Below, in pieces: positions 43,218 through 53,205 of a stretch of 64,000 nucleotides of DNA. Each line of letters starts with the position of its first letter. Position 1 is the first letter of the stretch. Origin of the DNA: Sacculina carcini. Taxonomy: Eukaryota > Arthropoda > Thecostraca > Sacculinidae. The translations under genes were made by a program, and so were the position numbers. The notes below the pieces were generated by a model, which worked only from the letters and a program-made list of their open reading frames with translations, had not been told where the DNA came from and made no database searches. The stretch spans positions 3,892,501 to 3,956,500 of the forward strand of contig OU696571.1 of NCBI GenBank assembly GCA_916048095.2, given 5' to 3'.

Positions 43218-45117
43218 GCTGGTCAATTCGGAATATGACTTTGCTCACAGCACATCGGAGATCATGCCCTGGTGCTATTGTTCATGACCCCGAAAGTGTT
43301 CGCGTACCACCTGGAAGGTCCTCGCGTACCACCTTGTACTACAGGTTGGAACCACCGGTTTAGGGGAATTATCTGTCAAATGCCTTGTTCAAACAAATCT
43401 GCTTGAAAGGTGAGCTCTTCGGCTCTAACGCATGTTCACAATACTGCATATCATACAATCAAGACAAGATGACAATAAATCTGATGCTGGGACACAAGTG
43501 ATGTGGCCGATTTTATTGGACAAGAATTATCAATTTAACAAATTTGACAGGCCGCTGGGATAATACTGTTGAATTGTTTTTACTGGCTCTGCGAAAAGTT
43601 TTGATGCGCTTTGAAGTCATGCAATCGGTGCTATACATGTATAACTTGAAGAAATATGTATTTACATAAATTTTCTTTACTCTGATATTTCAGGCCTTCC
43701 AGCAAATGCTGACAGATAACGCTTTGCTTGGATTTTCTTTTCAGAACAACATTATCCTTGCCATGAGATCTTCCATTAGAACAAGCGCTCTTAATCGGCA
43801 ATGTTCGAACCCCTTGTTGGTGCGAACCTTATGTTGAAGCGAAGATTCTTGTTTTGTATCTGCTTTATATTCTTCCTGAAACACTTAGGACGACATTCAA
43901 GACACATTTAGGCTGTACGAGCGAATATTCAATAAGGAAATTCTTACGTCGTCTGTATTTGTATACTTTTCATACAGCTATCGAGAATCGAGGAGGTGCG
44001 AAAACTGATTGCTGGCTTGAAAACGGTGCGAACAGTCACAAACGTTATGAATGACGGCCATATAAAGATGCTTACGTTTTATCGTTTGCTTTCTGATAGA
44101 TCCTGTAGGTTTGTACGGTGTCGGTGTAGCTTTGCTGTTTGACATTGATATTTTGTGTTGCTGAGCAGTTTTGCAGTTGCTGGTTGATATGTCCAAGATG
44201 AAAGTTGGAGCAACACGATCCACACAACCACTGAAAATGCACGACCATGATTGTTCGGCCAGAATAACAACGTGAAACACCTCCCGAAAGCCACCTCCTC
44301 TCCCGAATACCACCTCTCCTGAGCCCCACCAACACCTGCCGAACACCACATCTGAGCCACTCATAAACACCGACTATGAATGTTTGGCGTGTAGTTGCTC
44401 ATGTTTGGCCAAACCCTCGCATTTTCAAGCAATAACACTAATTAATCGAAAATCGCACTGGAAATCAAAGCAAGCAATGCAATGACAAGTAACAATATTC
44501 ATTTGCAATATTTGCGCATATGGTTTGATGACAAATAGCGGATGTTTAATCCTAATGACGCATCTAAGATAAGACATGACGACGCTGGGACATTTGTCCG
44601 CTTTGGAAAGCAAAATATGAAATTGTATGGTATGTAAGATCGAATGGCACTAAGATAGGCCAGGTGAGAACGTGCAGGAGTGCCCAGAACGCAGCCAGGA
44701 GCTTGACCTAGGTCTGCCTCTGTCACAGTCGTCGCTAATCCCTGCCCACGTGGTCAACACTTGCAAGTTGCAGCGTGCATTGACGCATCGACGTCAACGC
44801 CCATGTGCAGCGGCTAGCGCTGCAGCGTCGGCCCTTGCACAGGCGGTGCAAGAACGAAGACGATGTGTATATAGAGGAAAAGGCGCTGGTAAGAATGTCG
44901 GCTGGTGGTTCTTGTACTAATGTCAAGAGAAGGCCGTAGATCGCGGATATTAAGCCTGTGGTGTAGTGCGAGCGTGTGTTAGCAATATGTGTGTGTGTGT
45001 GTGTGTTTGTGTGTCACTTGAGTTTTTATTCAGTTAACTGGTATGTCTGTGTGCAGTCTGTGTGTGTGTGTCTGTGTCTGGTTGTCCTGTTGGGTCAACT
45101 TGTTATGTTAAGCAAGC
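43218..45117. repeat. Composite repeat block, copy 3
   Basis: Collinear with 53,050-54,940. It includes the right part of the hAT MITE (to about 43,361, GGAACCACCG followed by GTTTAGGG), the minus frame at 43,978-44,370, the plus frame 44,672-44,920 (MQECPERSQELDL) and a (TG)n tract near 44,985-45,080. It is interrupted at about 45,118 by the LINE fragment. Confidence 0.75.
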
Positions 45118-45286
45118 TGAACTAGAACTAGAGGCGTTCCACAGGGATCAGTTCTAGGTCCAGTTCTCTTTCTAATATATGTTAATGATATTGTAAATGC
45201 TAGTTCGGAAATCAAGTATACAATGTATGCTGATGACACCAACCTATTCCTTTCTGATAAGGACTTGAATGCTCTACATACCAAAG

Positions 45287-45859
45287 TGTAGTGTGAAGTG
45301 GAGATGCTTGCGCATTAAGGCATTTGTATCAGCTGACTGTTTGCGGTGTAGTGTGTTGAGGCGTGGCTTATAGCCTGCGCGTGCGGGTAGCCTGCGTGTG
45401 CGTGTGTGCGAGCGTGCATGTATGCTTGTGTGTGAACTTGCAGGCATTGATGACGTATTGGCGTATTGTTTTCCGATTGGTTGATTATTGGATGAATGTA
45501 CAAACGATCGCCTGCACCGGGCGATTCTCAACGCGTGAACTGGAGAGTGAATGTTGGGCAGTGTGTGTGAAGCGTGCGGCGGTGCTGCGTTGTGTTGAAA
45601 TGGGATTTACGTCGGTAGAGGTGGTTTATTGAGTGGTTCGTTCACTCACGGGTTATTGTTACCCGGTGGTTTATTGAGTCGTTTGTTCACTCACGGGCTA
45701 CTGTTATCTTTTGTTATTATCTAAGTATTTATATTCGTTCACTCATTCCGAGTTTATTCGAGACTGTAATTACACGTTTCCTAATTTCTGGTTGTCGATC
45801 TACCGAGACATGACGGAGAACGAAGCAACAATGACGGTTGCGGGGAATGCGGAACTACA
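45287..45859 (+). repeat. 5' LTR with gag start codon inside
   Basis: A TATTTATA box at about 45,725 would put transcription start near 45,755, so the gag ATG at 45,810 would fall in R/U5. A 40-bp duplication (GGTTTATTGAGT..GTTCACTCACGGG) occurs near 45,622-45,700. Confidence 0.93.
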
Positions 45860-46592
45860 AGCTATTTCGGCGACAAGTAATGTGGCTTTCGACCTGAGGC
45901 TGGTACCGGAGTATGACGGCAAAAAGGACCCCACAGAATGGCTCAGCAAAGTTCGGAAAATGTGTCGACTCCGAGGCGTGCGCGATGTGGCCCAAGTTGT
46001 TGGGATGAGAGTTACAGGTGATGCATATGCTGTCGTGGACTGCCTCCCCGATGTGGAACAGCTGGACCTTGAAAAAGTGGAGCAAGCTCTTCAGACCGCG
46101 TTTGGCATGGATACTTTCGGAGAGTACGACGCTTTTGTGGGGCGAAGATTGAGCGAAGGTGAGTGTGTTGATGTGTTGCTGTCCGACCTGCGCAGATTGG
46201 GAGCCAGGTGCAATATAACCGACCCAGTCTCAATAAAATGTGCTTTCGTCTCAGCAATCCCACAGACGGTGCGACATGTCCTCAGGGCGAACGCCAAACT
46301 CGACGCTATGACGCTGACCGAAGTGGTGGACAGGACAAGGGTGATTTTGTCAGAAGAGACCCACACCGTTAACACTGGACTGGCTGCTCGTTCGACAACG
46401 CGTGATCACAACCAGCAGATAAAACCCTTCAAGTGTTTCTTGTGTAACCAAGCCGGGCATTCCGCGCGTTATTGCTCTCGCCGAAAAAATGGCCCTGGAA
46501 AAGGGAGAACTGGGCCCACGTGTTTCAAGTGTGGTGAAATCGGGCATATCTGTTCACGCTGTCCGGAAAACGGCCAAGGAGGAGAGACTTAG
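45810..46592 (+). CDS. gag: Gag of gypsy-like element
   Basis: 260 residues from MTENEATMTVAGNAELQ. The first 16-17 codons are LTR sequence, and the next (QAISA) are the putative primer site. The core (VPEYDGKKDPTEWLSK...CRLRGVRDV...FGMDTFGEYDAF) resembles the gag remnants at 16.3, 23.9 and 28.4 kb. Two CCHC zinc knuckles, CFLCNQAGHSARYC and CFKCGEIGHICSRC, close the protein and should bind genomic RNA. An upstream in-frame start at 45,711 would also lie in the LTR, but the downstream ATG follows the likely transcription start. The pol frame overlaps the gag end by about 55 nt. Confidence 0.9.
   Translation: MTENEATMTVAGNAELQAISATSNVAFDLRLVPEYDGKKDPTEWLSKVRKMCRLRGVRDVAQVVGMRVTGDAYAVVDCLPDVEQLDLEKVEQALQTAFGMDTFGEYDAFVGRRLSEGECVDVLLSDLRRLGARCNITDPVSIKCAFVSAIPQTVRHVLRANAKLDAMTLTEVVDRTRVILSEETHTVNTGLAARSTTRDHNQQIKPFKCFLCNQAGHSARYCSRRKNGPGKGRTGPTCFKCGEIGHICSRCPENGQGGET
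45860..45871 (+). promoter_or_regulatory. Putative primer-binding site AGCTATTTCGGC
   Basis: It begins at the first base after the 5' LTR. It is not complementary to a tRNA 3' CCA end (no TGG). It is the reverse complement of GCCGAAATAGCT, the 5' end of animal tRNA-Phe as remembered. The 12 bases, and not the flanks, are conserved in the related copies at 16.2, 16.3 and 24.3 kb. Confidence 0.55.
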
Positions 46593-49500
46593 GTGCCAGT
46601 CTCTTCTCCTCTACCAAAACGGCGCCGATGGTCACCACTCGTGTGTTGGTCAACGACGTTCAGTGCCTTGCGTTAGTTGACACTGGATGTACTAGGAGTA
46701 TTATATCGGAGTTGTTGTGCAGAGGGCTGGCGGAATTTCATGGTGAGTCGCTGTTGACTATTAGCGGAGCTCAGATGTTATGTCAGGGTAGTTGGCCAGC
46801 GCAGATCGCGGTGGATGGAGGCAAGGCATTCGAGCTCAGCGTACTGGTGGTGAAGCACCGGCGAGCCGGTTTTGATTTCATTCTCGGACTTGACGGTATT
46901 GTGGCAATGGGTGGTATGATGCTGGACTCGAGGCGGAAACTGACGTGGGGAGTAGAATATGCACTTGCTCCGCGGGAACTGTGTGCTGCGGCAGCAGCGA
47001 ATGGGAAAGGTGTGGGTAGTGGATGTGAGCTTGAGGGCAAAGACTTCGTGGCATATTTCGATGCAAATAAAAACTCGTGGAGAGTGAAGTGGAAGTGGTC
47101 GCAACGTCCGAGTGTGCTGACGAACCGGACGGCCGAATATGCGATTGCTCCACATGCCCGTGATGAGTACCGGTCAGAGCTACAATCTTGGATTGACGCC
47201 GAATGGCTCGTTGAATACGATGAACGCGCTCATGGGCCAGTAAGAGGACTCATCCCACTCATGGCAGTCAGCCAAAAGAATAAATCCAAAGTCAGGCCGG
47301 TGATGGACTTTCGCCAATTAAATCAATTCGTGGAAATACATACGGCGGATGCTGACCTCTGCCATCACAAACTCAGAGAGTGGAGGAGGCGAGGCAACCG
47401 TATAGCCTTGTTGGATCTGACGCGCGCCTATCTCCAGGTTGAAGTCGAGCCTGCACTCTGGTGTTACCAAACAGTAATAATATCTAACAAGCGATATTGT
47501 CTGACTCGGTTGGGGTTCGGGCTAAGTGCGGCTCCTATCATAATGAAAGAGATCGTCAACTTCGTGTGTAAGCAAGATCCAAATGTCGACAGAGCAGCTT
47601 CATCGTACATTGACGACATTCTTGTCGATGAGTCTGTGTTGAGCGCAGATGAAGTGAGCAAGCATCTCTCCAGATATGGGCTGACCTGTGAAACCGCAGT
47701 GCGGGCCGACCCCTCATGTCGTGTACTGGGTCTGAGCGTTCGGCGACAGCAAAACGGATTGGCGTGGAGCAGGGATAATCCTATACCACCAATTAATGGG
47801 CCAATGACTCGCAGGTCGGTGTTTTCGTGGTGCGGCCGTCTGGTTGCTCATCTACCGGTGGCTGGATGGTTAAGACCTGCCGCTTCCTGGATGAAGCGGT
47901 GTGTGAATTCTGTGACTCAAGGATGGGATGATGTCGTTGATGACCGGTCTGTGGAGAACAAAATTTCAAATGTCATTAACAGACTCACGAATGAAGATCC
48001 AGCGCGGGGAGTATGGCGGGTGACCGGAGAAGAGGTAACTGTGTGGACTGATGCCAGCGCGATGACTCTCGGAGTGGTTTTGGAGACTAAGGACTCGGGA
48101 GTAATCGAAGACGCATGCTGGCTTCGTCGACATGAAGTCACTCATATCAACATGGCCGAGCTGGACGCTGCCATCAGAGGTATCAACATGGCCGTTTCGT
48201 GGGGTATGAAGGTGATAGACCTCTGCACGGATTCTGCAACTGTTCACCATTGGATTGGTGATGCACTGAGCGGTCGTGCCAGGCTCCGGACAAAAGCGCA
48301 TGGTGAAATGCTGATACGACGGAGAGTGTGCTTCATCAAACAGATGGTGGATGAACTCGGATTACGGGTGAAGGTGCGGCTGGTTCGATCCGCCGAAAAT
48401 TTGGCAGATGCTCTCACGCGTGTGCCAACCAGTTGGCTTGGCAGCGAATCAACAGCTGTAGGTGCGGCAGCTGCGGCTACAGCAGTCCGTGGCTCAGTCG
48501 CCGAGGATATTCCAAACATTCATGAGCGAGCAGGGCATCCAGGAATACGTCGAACATTATTTTTTGCCAAACGTGACCTCGCTAGACCTGTGAAGCGATC
48601 GGATGTACGCAATGTGGCTCGTCGTTGTGATGTATGCAACGCTATCGATCCGGCACCGGTCAAATGGCGACACGGCGCGCTGAGCGTTGCTGATATCTGG
48701 AGTCGCCTGGCCATTGACGTTACTCATTACGACAATCAGTCGTACCTGACTGTCGTTGACTGTGGCCCTTCGCGGCTTAGCGTGTGGAGACAACTGCGCG
48801 CGGCCGACAGTTATCAGGTCATACAGCACTTGGAGAGGATATTTTTTGAGAGAGGTGCACCAGCTGAACTACTTTGCGACAACGACACAGTTTTCAGAAG
48901 TCGGTCGTTTGCGGCGCTTACAGCACAGTGGGGCATCAAGCTACGTTTCAGAGCGGCGTATGCTGCAAGTGGGAATGCGATTGTTGAGCGCAATCATAGG
49001 ACCGTGAAAGTCATTGCTGCTAGAAAGGGTTGCGGCATCACTGAGGCTGTTCATTTATATAACGTCACGCCTCGCGACGGAGAGACTGGAGACAGTGCAC
49101 CAGCCAATTGTGTCTACAACTATAGAGTACGAGACTACGCGAGACCTCGGGTTAACCAGCCAAGAGAAGGAGAGATTTCCGGTAGTGGGCGGTCTAGATT
49201 CACGACTGGTGACGCAGTATGGGTTCGTCAGCGTGGGACCAGATGCACCGAGCGGTCGGCACAAGGAGTGGTAAGTGGTACTGTGTCTGAGCAGGTGGTC
49301 GAGGTTGACGGTGTGCCGCGTCATGTCCGAGATCTTCGACGCAGGAACGAGCGGAATGGTGTGGAAACCGAGCCAACCGACGGTATGTCATCAACCAACG
49401 ACTCTCCGCTGTGGGTCGGTGGTCCCGTGTCCCACTCCACTTCCAATGCAGATGTGTCCGGACGAGCTTCATCGTCAGTACAGGAGCGAGTCGACGCTGT

Positions 49501-49654
49501 TGGAGTTCATGATGATGCAGCACGTCCAGAAGTTGATGCTGATAGACGGGAACCGACGACCGTGCCAGCCGAAGACGTTCGAAAAGGCGCGCGGGTACGG
49601 CGACCACCTCCCCGGTGTTTATGTTGTGATCTTGGAGATCAGGGTGGGGTGTAG
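46538..49654 (+). CDS. pol: Pol polyprotein of gypsy-like element
   Basis: The frame opens at 46,538 (after TGA 46,535-46,537), in the -1 frame relative to gag; its first ATG is at 46,628, giving 1,008 residues. Counting from that ATG: protease LVDTGCTRSI (DTG 18-20); RT with VRPVMDFRQLN, LLDLTRAYLQVEV and YIDDI (327-330); RNase H with WTDAS (D475), MAELDAA (E511) and CTDSATV (D535). The integrase has zinc motif HERAGHPG...CDVC and catalytic D697, D751 and E787 (35 residues between the last two). The C-terminal tail is rich in Arg/Ser/Glu. All catalytic residues are present and there are no stops. The stop codon lies in the first bases of the 3' LTR. Translation probably needs a -1 shift within the overlap 46,538-46,592. 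Confidence 0.93.
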   Translation, partial: NRAYLFTLSGKRPRRRDLGASLFSSTKTAPMVTTRVLVNDVQCLALVDTGCTRSIISELLCRGLAEFHGESLLTISGAQMLCQGSWPAQIAVDGGKAFELSVLVVKHRRAGFDFILGLDGIVAMGGMMLDSRRKLTWGVEYALAPRELCAAAAANGKGVGSGCELEGKDFVAYFDANKNSWRVKWKWSQRPSVLTNRTAEYAIAPHARDEYRSELQSWIDAEWLVEYDERAHGPVRGLIPLMAVSQKNKSKVRPVMDFRQLNQFVEIHTADADLCHHKLREWRRRGNRIALLDLTRAYLQVEVEPALWCYQTVIISNKRYCLTRLGFGLSAAPIIMKEIVNFVCKQDPNVDRAASSYIDDILVDESVLSADEVSKHLSRYGLTCETAVRADPSCRVLGLSVRRQQNGLAWSRDNPIPPINGPMTRRSVFSWCGRLVAHLPVAGWLRPAASWMKRCVNSVTQGWDDVVDDRSVENKISNVINRLTNEDPARGVWRVTGEEVTVWTDASAMTLGVVLETKDSGVIEDACWLRRHEVTHINMAELDAAIRGINMAVSWGMKVIDLCTDSATVHHWIGDALSGRARLRTKAHGEMLIRRRVCFIKQMVDELGLRVKVRLVRSAENLADALTRVPTSWLGSESTAVGAAAAATAVRGSVAEDIPNIHERAGHPGIRRTLFFAKRDLARPVKRSDVRNVARRCDVCNAIDPAPVKWRHGALSVADIWSRLAIDVTHYDNQSYLTVVDCGPSRLSVWRQLRAADSYQVIQHLERIFFERGAPAELLCDNDTVFRSRSFAALTAQWGIKLRFRAAYAASGNAIVERNHRTVKVIAARKGCGITEAVHLYNVTPRDGETGDSAPANCVYNYRVRDYARPRVNQPREGEISGSGRSRFTTGDAVWVRQRGTRCTERSAQGVVSGTVSEQVVEVDGVPRHVRDLRRRNERNGVETEPTDGMSSTNDSPLWVGGPVSHSTSNADVSGRASSSVQERVDAVGVHDDAARPEVDADRREPTTVPAEDVRKGARVRRPPPRCLCCDLGDQGGV

Positions 49655-50222
49655 TGTGAAGTGGAGATGCTTGCGCATTAAGGCATTTGTATCAGCTGAC
49701 TGTTTGCGGTGCAGTGAGTTGAGGCGTGGCTTATAGCCTGCGCGTGCGGGTAGCCTGCGTGTGCGTGTGTGCGAGCGTGCATGTATGCTTGTGTGTGAAC
49801 TTGCAGGCATTGATGACGTATTGGCGTATTGTTTTCTGATTGGTTGATTATTGGATGAATGTACGAACGATCGCCTGCACCGGGCGATTCTCAACGCGTG
49901 AACTGGAGAGTGAATGTTGGGCAGTGTGTGTGAAGCGTGCGGCGGTGTTGCGTTGTGTTGAAATGGGATTTACGGCGGTAGCGGTGGTTTATTGAGTGGT
50001 TCGTTCACTCACGGGTTATTGTTACCCGGTGGTTTATTGAGTCGTTTGTTCACTCACGGGTTACTGTTATCTTTTGTTATTATCTAAGTATTTATATTCG
50101 TTCACTCATTCCGAGTTTATTCGAGATTGTAATTACACGTTTTCTAATTTCTGGTTGTCGATCTACCGAGACATGACGGAGAACGAAGCAACAATGACGG
50201 TTGCGGGGAATGCGGAACTACA
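49650..50222 (+). repeat. 3' LTR
   Basis: It matches the 5' LTR with about 10 substitutions and no indels seen. It carries its own copy of the gag ATG (50,170 region), so translation from it would run into the flanking LINE sequence up to 50,346. Confidence 0.93.
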
Positions 50223-50754
50223 CAAAGTAACAGTGGAATTGATAAAAGTAAACTCTTGGATATGTGCAAACGACCTGAATCTGAACACGACCAAAACGAA
50301 ATGCATTTTATTTACGAACAGATCAATGAAGTTTTCAATTCCATGATGATCATTCACTTGATGATCAACCTAGCGAGACAATCTCAAATCACAGTATAAC
50401 GAAAACATGTTTTCAACTTCTCATTGTACATATTAAGTCCAATTATATATACATATGTCCAGGCGATGGAAATTTTTACAGAGGGCCTCTTCGTCGGAGC
50501 TTATGTGGAGCTGATGTTTTATCTGCTGGTTTTCAACGTTGTTGGACGTCAGTAGTCAGGAAACGGCAGATGTCTGGCACGAAAAAAAACATTTTTAGAT
50601 CGATTAATTGAGTGGAAACAATCAGCATGACAGAGTTTGAACATCTGCTTATTTTTTCTTATTTTCTATTTATTTATATTTATTCTTATTTTACTCTCTA
50701 TTTATTACTATTTATTATTGGTTGTTGTTATTTATTAAATTATACTTTTACTCA

Positions 50755-51020
50755 GTGCTGGCTGTTGTTGTTTATTGAATCATATTTATTGTTGTTGTTG
50801 TCTATTGAATCATATTTATTGTTGTTGCTGTTTATTGAATCATATTTATTGTTGTTGTTGCTTATTGAATCATATTTATTGTTGTTGTTGTTTATTGAAT
50901 CATATTTATTGTTGTTGCTGTTTATTGAATCATATTTATTGTTGTTGTTGTTTATTGAATCATATTTATTGGTGTTGTTGTATATTGAATCATATTTATT
51001 TGTGTTGTTGTTACTTATTG
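50755..51020 (+). repeat. 30-bp minisatellite in LINE 3' UTR
   Basis: About eight or nine units of CATATTTATTGTTGTTGTTG followed by TNTATTGAAT. Because the period is a multiple of three, frames stay open and encode a repeated Leu/Tyr-rich 10-mer; this is not a gene. The same array occurs at 62,985-63,230. Confidence 0.92.
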
Positions 51021-51404
51021 AATCATATTTATATTTATTGTTGGATGTTTCTTATTGAATCATATTTATTGTTCTTGATTGTTATTTATTACTTATTTAT
51101 TAATATTTATTCTTATTTATTGATGGCTGTTATTTACTGAATCACATATTTATTATTTATTGAGGAACGTGGGCGGAGTGACATTATGGATTGTTATCGG
51201 ATGATGGCTTATTATTTATTGTTATATATTTATTATTTTCTTTCCAACTCTCTTTCTAGACTTTTTTCTCTTCGAACTTTCTTTCTCTCTTAATCCTTTG
51301 GGCGCTTCCGGTACATGGGGCCACCTTAGGGTGGTAATAGTGCTTGCACTCTTCCCATGCTACTGGATTTGCCTGTAATTAATAATAATTATAATAATAA
51401 TATC

Positions 51405-52580
51405 TTCTATTTTTATTGTATTTCTGCGTGCAACGAGATTTTTTCCTACTTTATGCTTTTTTGTTTATGTGTCCATGCATATTTTTGTTTGTCTATACTA
51501 AATTAAAATGCGCTATAAAAATCATGCTATACAAATTATGCAAATCATGCTGGTGTTGTTGTTGCGTTATACAATCTCTCAAGTGCCAAGTCTGTTTATT
51601 ATAATATGATTCTTTTTCTGGTTATTATCATTTATATTATTATTGTTAGTATATCGAGTAGAAATTTGGATTAAACTATGGTCTTGTAGCGAACGCAAAT
51701 ACGGTAGGAACACTAGCCGTGTATCATCGCCACAACTCTTGACAAGCGAATGATCCGGCACTGGTTGAGCTTACACACGCGCACACACAAGCACGTGCGC
51801 TAAACTGTCGGTCATTGACCCCACCGGTCACGCGCGGTGACAATACTGCTTGCGCCAGGCGCGTGATGCCTACAGGCTTAATGACCATGCTCTGTGGACG
51901 GTGGCGGCGCCAGGATTTTTCTAATGGGGGGCTGAGGTGGGGAGGCTAAGAAAAAAGTTGTGGGTGCTTGGCGAAACATGAAGAGCTACACTCGAACGCT
52001 GACTACATAATATTATAATAAGGGACTGGGGCACACTGATTCAGTCCTCGAACTTGAACCAAAATTACAGGACTTCATTTACAGTGGTAAGAAATCCTAA
52101 TGTACATGATTATTATTTGTGGAGGGCCTTAGGGGGGCTTGGCATATTTTTGGAGGCTCCAGCCTCCCCAAGCCCCGCCTTGGCGCCGCCACTGTCTGTG
52201 GTACTAGCTATATCCAGTGGGTCTGGTAAGCACGCATAATCGACTGAGTAGCTGACACCAGAACTTTTTGTGACTTTTTGTGTTCGTCGTCTGTAAAATT
52301 AACCTAATAAATCATGCTTTGATACAATATTTACAATAATTTTTATTATTGATATTGATAATACAATATGTGTTCTTGATCTATTTTTGTATTAATTGGT
52401 ATATATTCTGTTTATATATTTGTATATATAGTCGTATTTTTTTGTATATATTCTATTGTACGATCGTATATATTCCTTTTCAGTCTCGATATTTGACCAA
52501 AAGACTGATGTGAACGCAACCAACTGACTGGCAGTCTATGTAGCGTGTTTTTACGACCAGACAGTGCTGTGTCTGTGTCT
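51405..52580. repeat. Block homologous to 17,986-19,017, then unassigned
   Basis: Collinear with the 18-19 kb block, including the MITE (51,899-52,194), up to about 52,430. It then continues with AT-rich sequence absent there because of the Helentron-like insertion, so 52,415-52,430 shows the uninterrupted version of that site. Confidence 0.8.
51899..52194. mobile_element. MITE with CAGTGGCGGCGCCA ends, second copy
   Basis: 296 bp with the same ends and the same TCTGTGGA/TCTGTGGT flanks as the copy at 18,490. It was therefore copied as part of the block and did not insert independently. Confidence 0.8.
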
Positions 52581-52865
52581 GCGGCAATGGTATGTCTTTC
52601 AAAGAGAGGATGCACATATCTGGTGGCGTCTTATTCCCAGCCAGTCGTTCTGGTGTTACGTTCAAAAACTGTATTGCTCCGTCGAAAGGGTCGGCAAATC
52701 TGATGATGAAACTTTCGAGGAAACATGCCCTGGTCTTCATTGCACCTGGATGCAGCATGCATTCACGTGAGCCATTGCAGTTTGTCAATTAACAACAATT
52801 GACAATTAAGAATGAATAAAATTTGAAAAAAATCTCCCAATCAATCAGTTTTGGATTGTTTAGGG

Positions 52866-53205
52866 CAGTAGTTCCCAGCCTTATTGTGATCGATTACCAC
52901 TTGGAAGTCCCGTACAGTCGCCGCGTATCAACTGGTTACAGGGAAATACGGTTCGGTCAGTTATCACATTATTCACAATATTATCCAAGTAGAACACATG
53001 AATAAACTGGAAAAAACAACTCAACGCGAGGACTGTATCTGCTTCTTCTCCATCAGCTGATGAATTCGGAATATGACCTTGCTCATAACACATCGGAAAT
53101 CATGCCCTGGTTCTATTGTTCATCACCACGAAAGTGTTCGCGTACCATCTGGAAGGTCCTCGCGTACCACTAGTGGTACGCGGTACTACAGGCTGGGAAC
53201 CACCG
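52866..53205. mobile_element. Non-autonomous hAT element with perfect TSD
   Basis: The ends CAGTAGTTCCCAGCC and GGCTGGGAACCACCG are inverted repeats. The flanks GTTTAGGG (52,858-52,865 and 53,206-53,213) form a perfect 8-bp target duplication, diagnostic of hAT together with the ends. It is 340 bp and non-coding. Partial copies occur at 26,369-26,452, about 43,218-43,361 and 56,414 onward, within other copies of the block. Confidence 0.88.

Larger units (their letters stand above)
45287..50222 (+). mobile_element. Complete Ty3/gypsy-like LTR retrotransposon
   Basis: 4,936 bp with 573-bp LTRs (45,287-45,859 and 49,650-50,222; TGTAG...TACA) that differ at about 10 sites by eye (under 2 percent). 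A perfect 5-bp target duplication CAAAG lies at 45,282-45,286 and 50,223-50,227. The element carries gag, then pol in the order protease-RT-RNase H-integrase. A purine-rich AGATCAGGGTGGGG tract precedes the 3' LTR. The wording of the RT (VRPVMDFRQLN, LTRLGFGLSAAP) marks a gypsy-related lineage different from the common CsRn1 or Mag types, as far as I can judge. Confidence 0.95.
45118..51404 (+). mobile_element. 5'-truncated L2/CR1-like LINE interrupted by an LTR element
   Basis: Left piece 45,118-45,286 encodes RT motifs GVPQGSVLGPVLFLIYVNDI and MYADDTNLF (catalytic YADD). Right piece 50,228-51,404 starts with the next RT residues (ELIKVNSWICANDLNLN) in the same frame once the inserted LTR element and one CAAAG copy are removed. 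It continues through the 3' UTR, a 30-bp minisatellite (about 50,760-51,010) and a terminal TAATAATAATTATAATAATA tract (51,380-51,404). It is the only copy here retaining the YADD region that the 29-32 kb and 59.6-62.5 kb copies have lost. Confidence 0.88.

Noticed and set aside
46783-47155. Several minus-strand ORFs over pol (also 48.2-49.6 kb)
   Set aside because: Antisense shadows of the gypsy-like pol frame, which carries all catalytic motifs.
50612-51140. Leu/Tyr-rich ORFs resembling a multi-pass membrane protein (also 62,983-63,358)
   Set aside because: They are translations of the 30-bp minisatellite; adjacent frames are equally open and read as repeated Asn-His-Ile-Tyr-Cys units.
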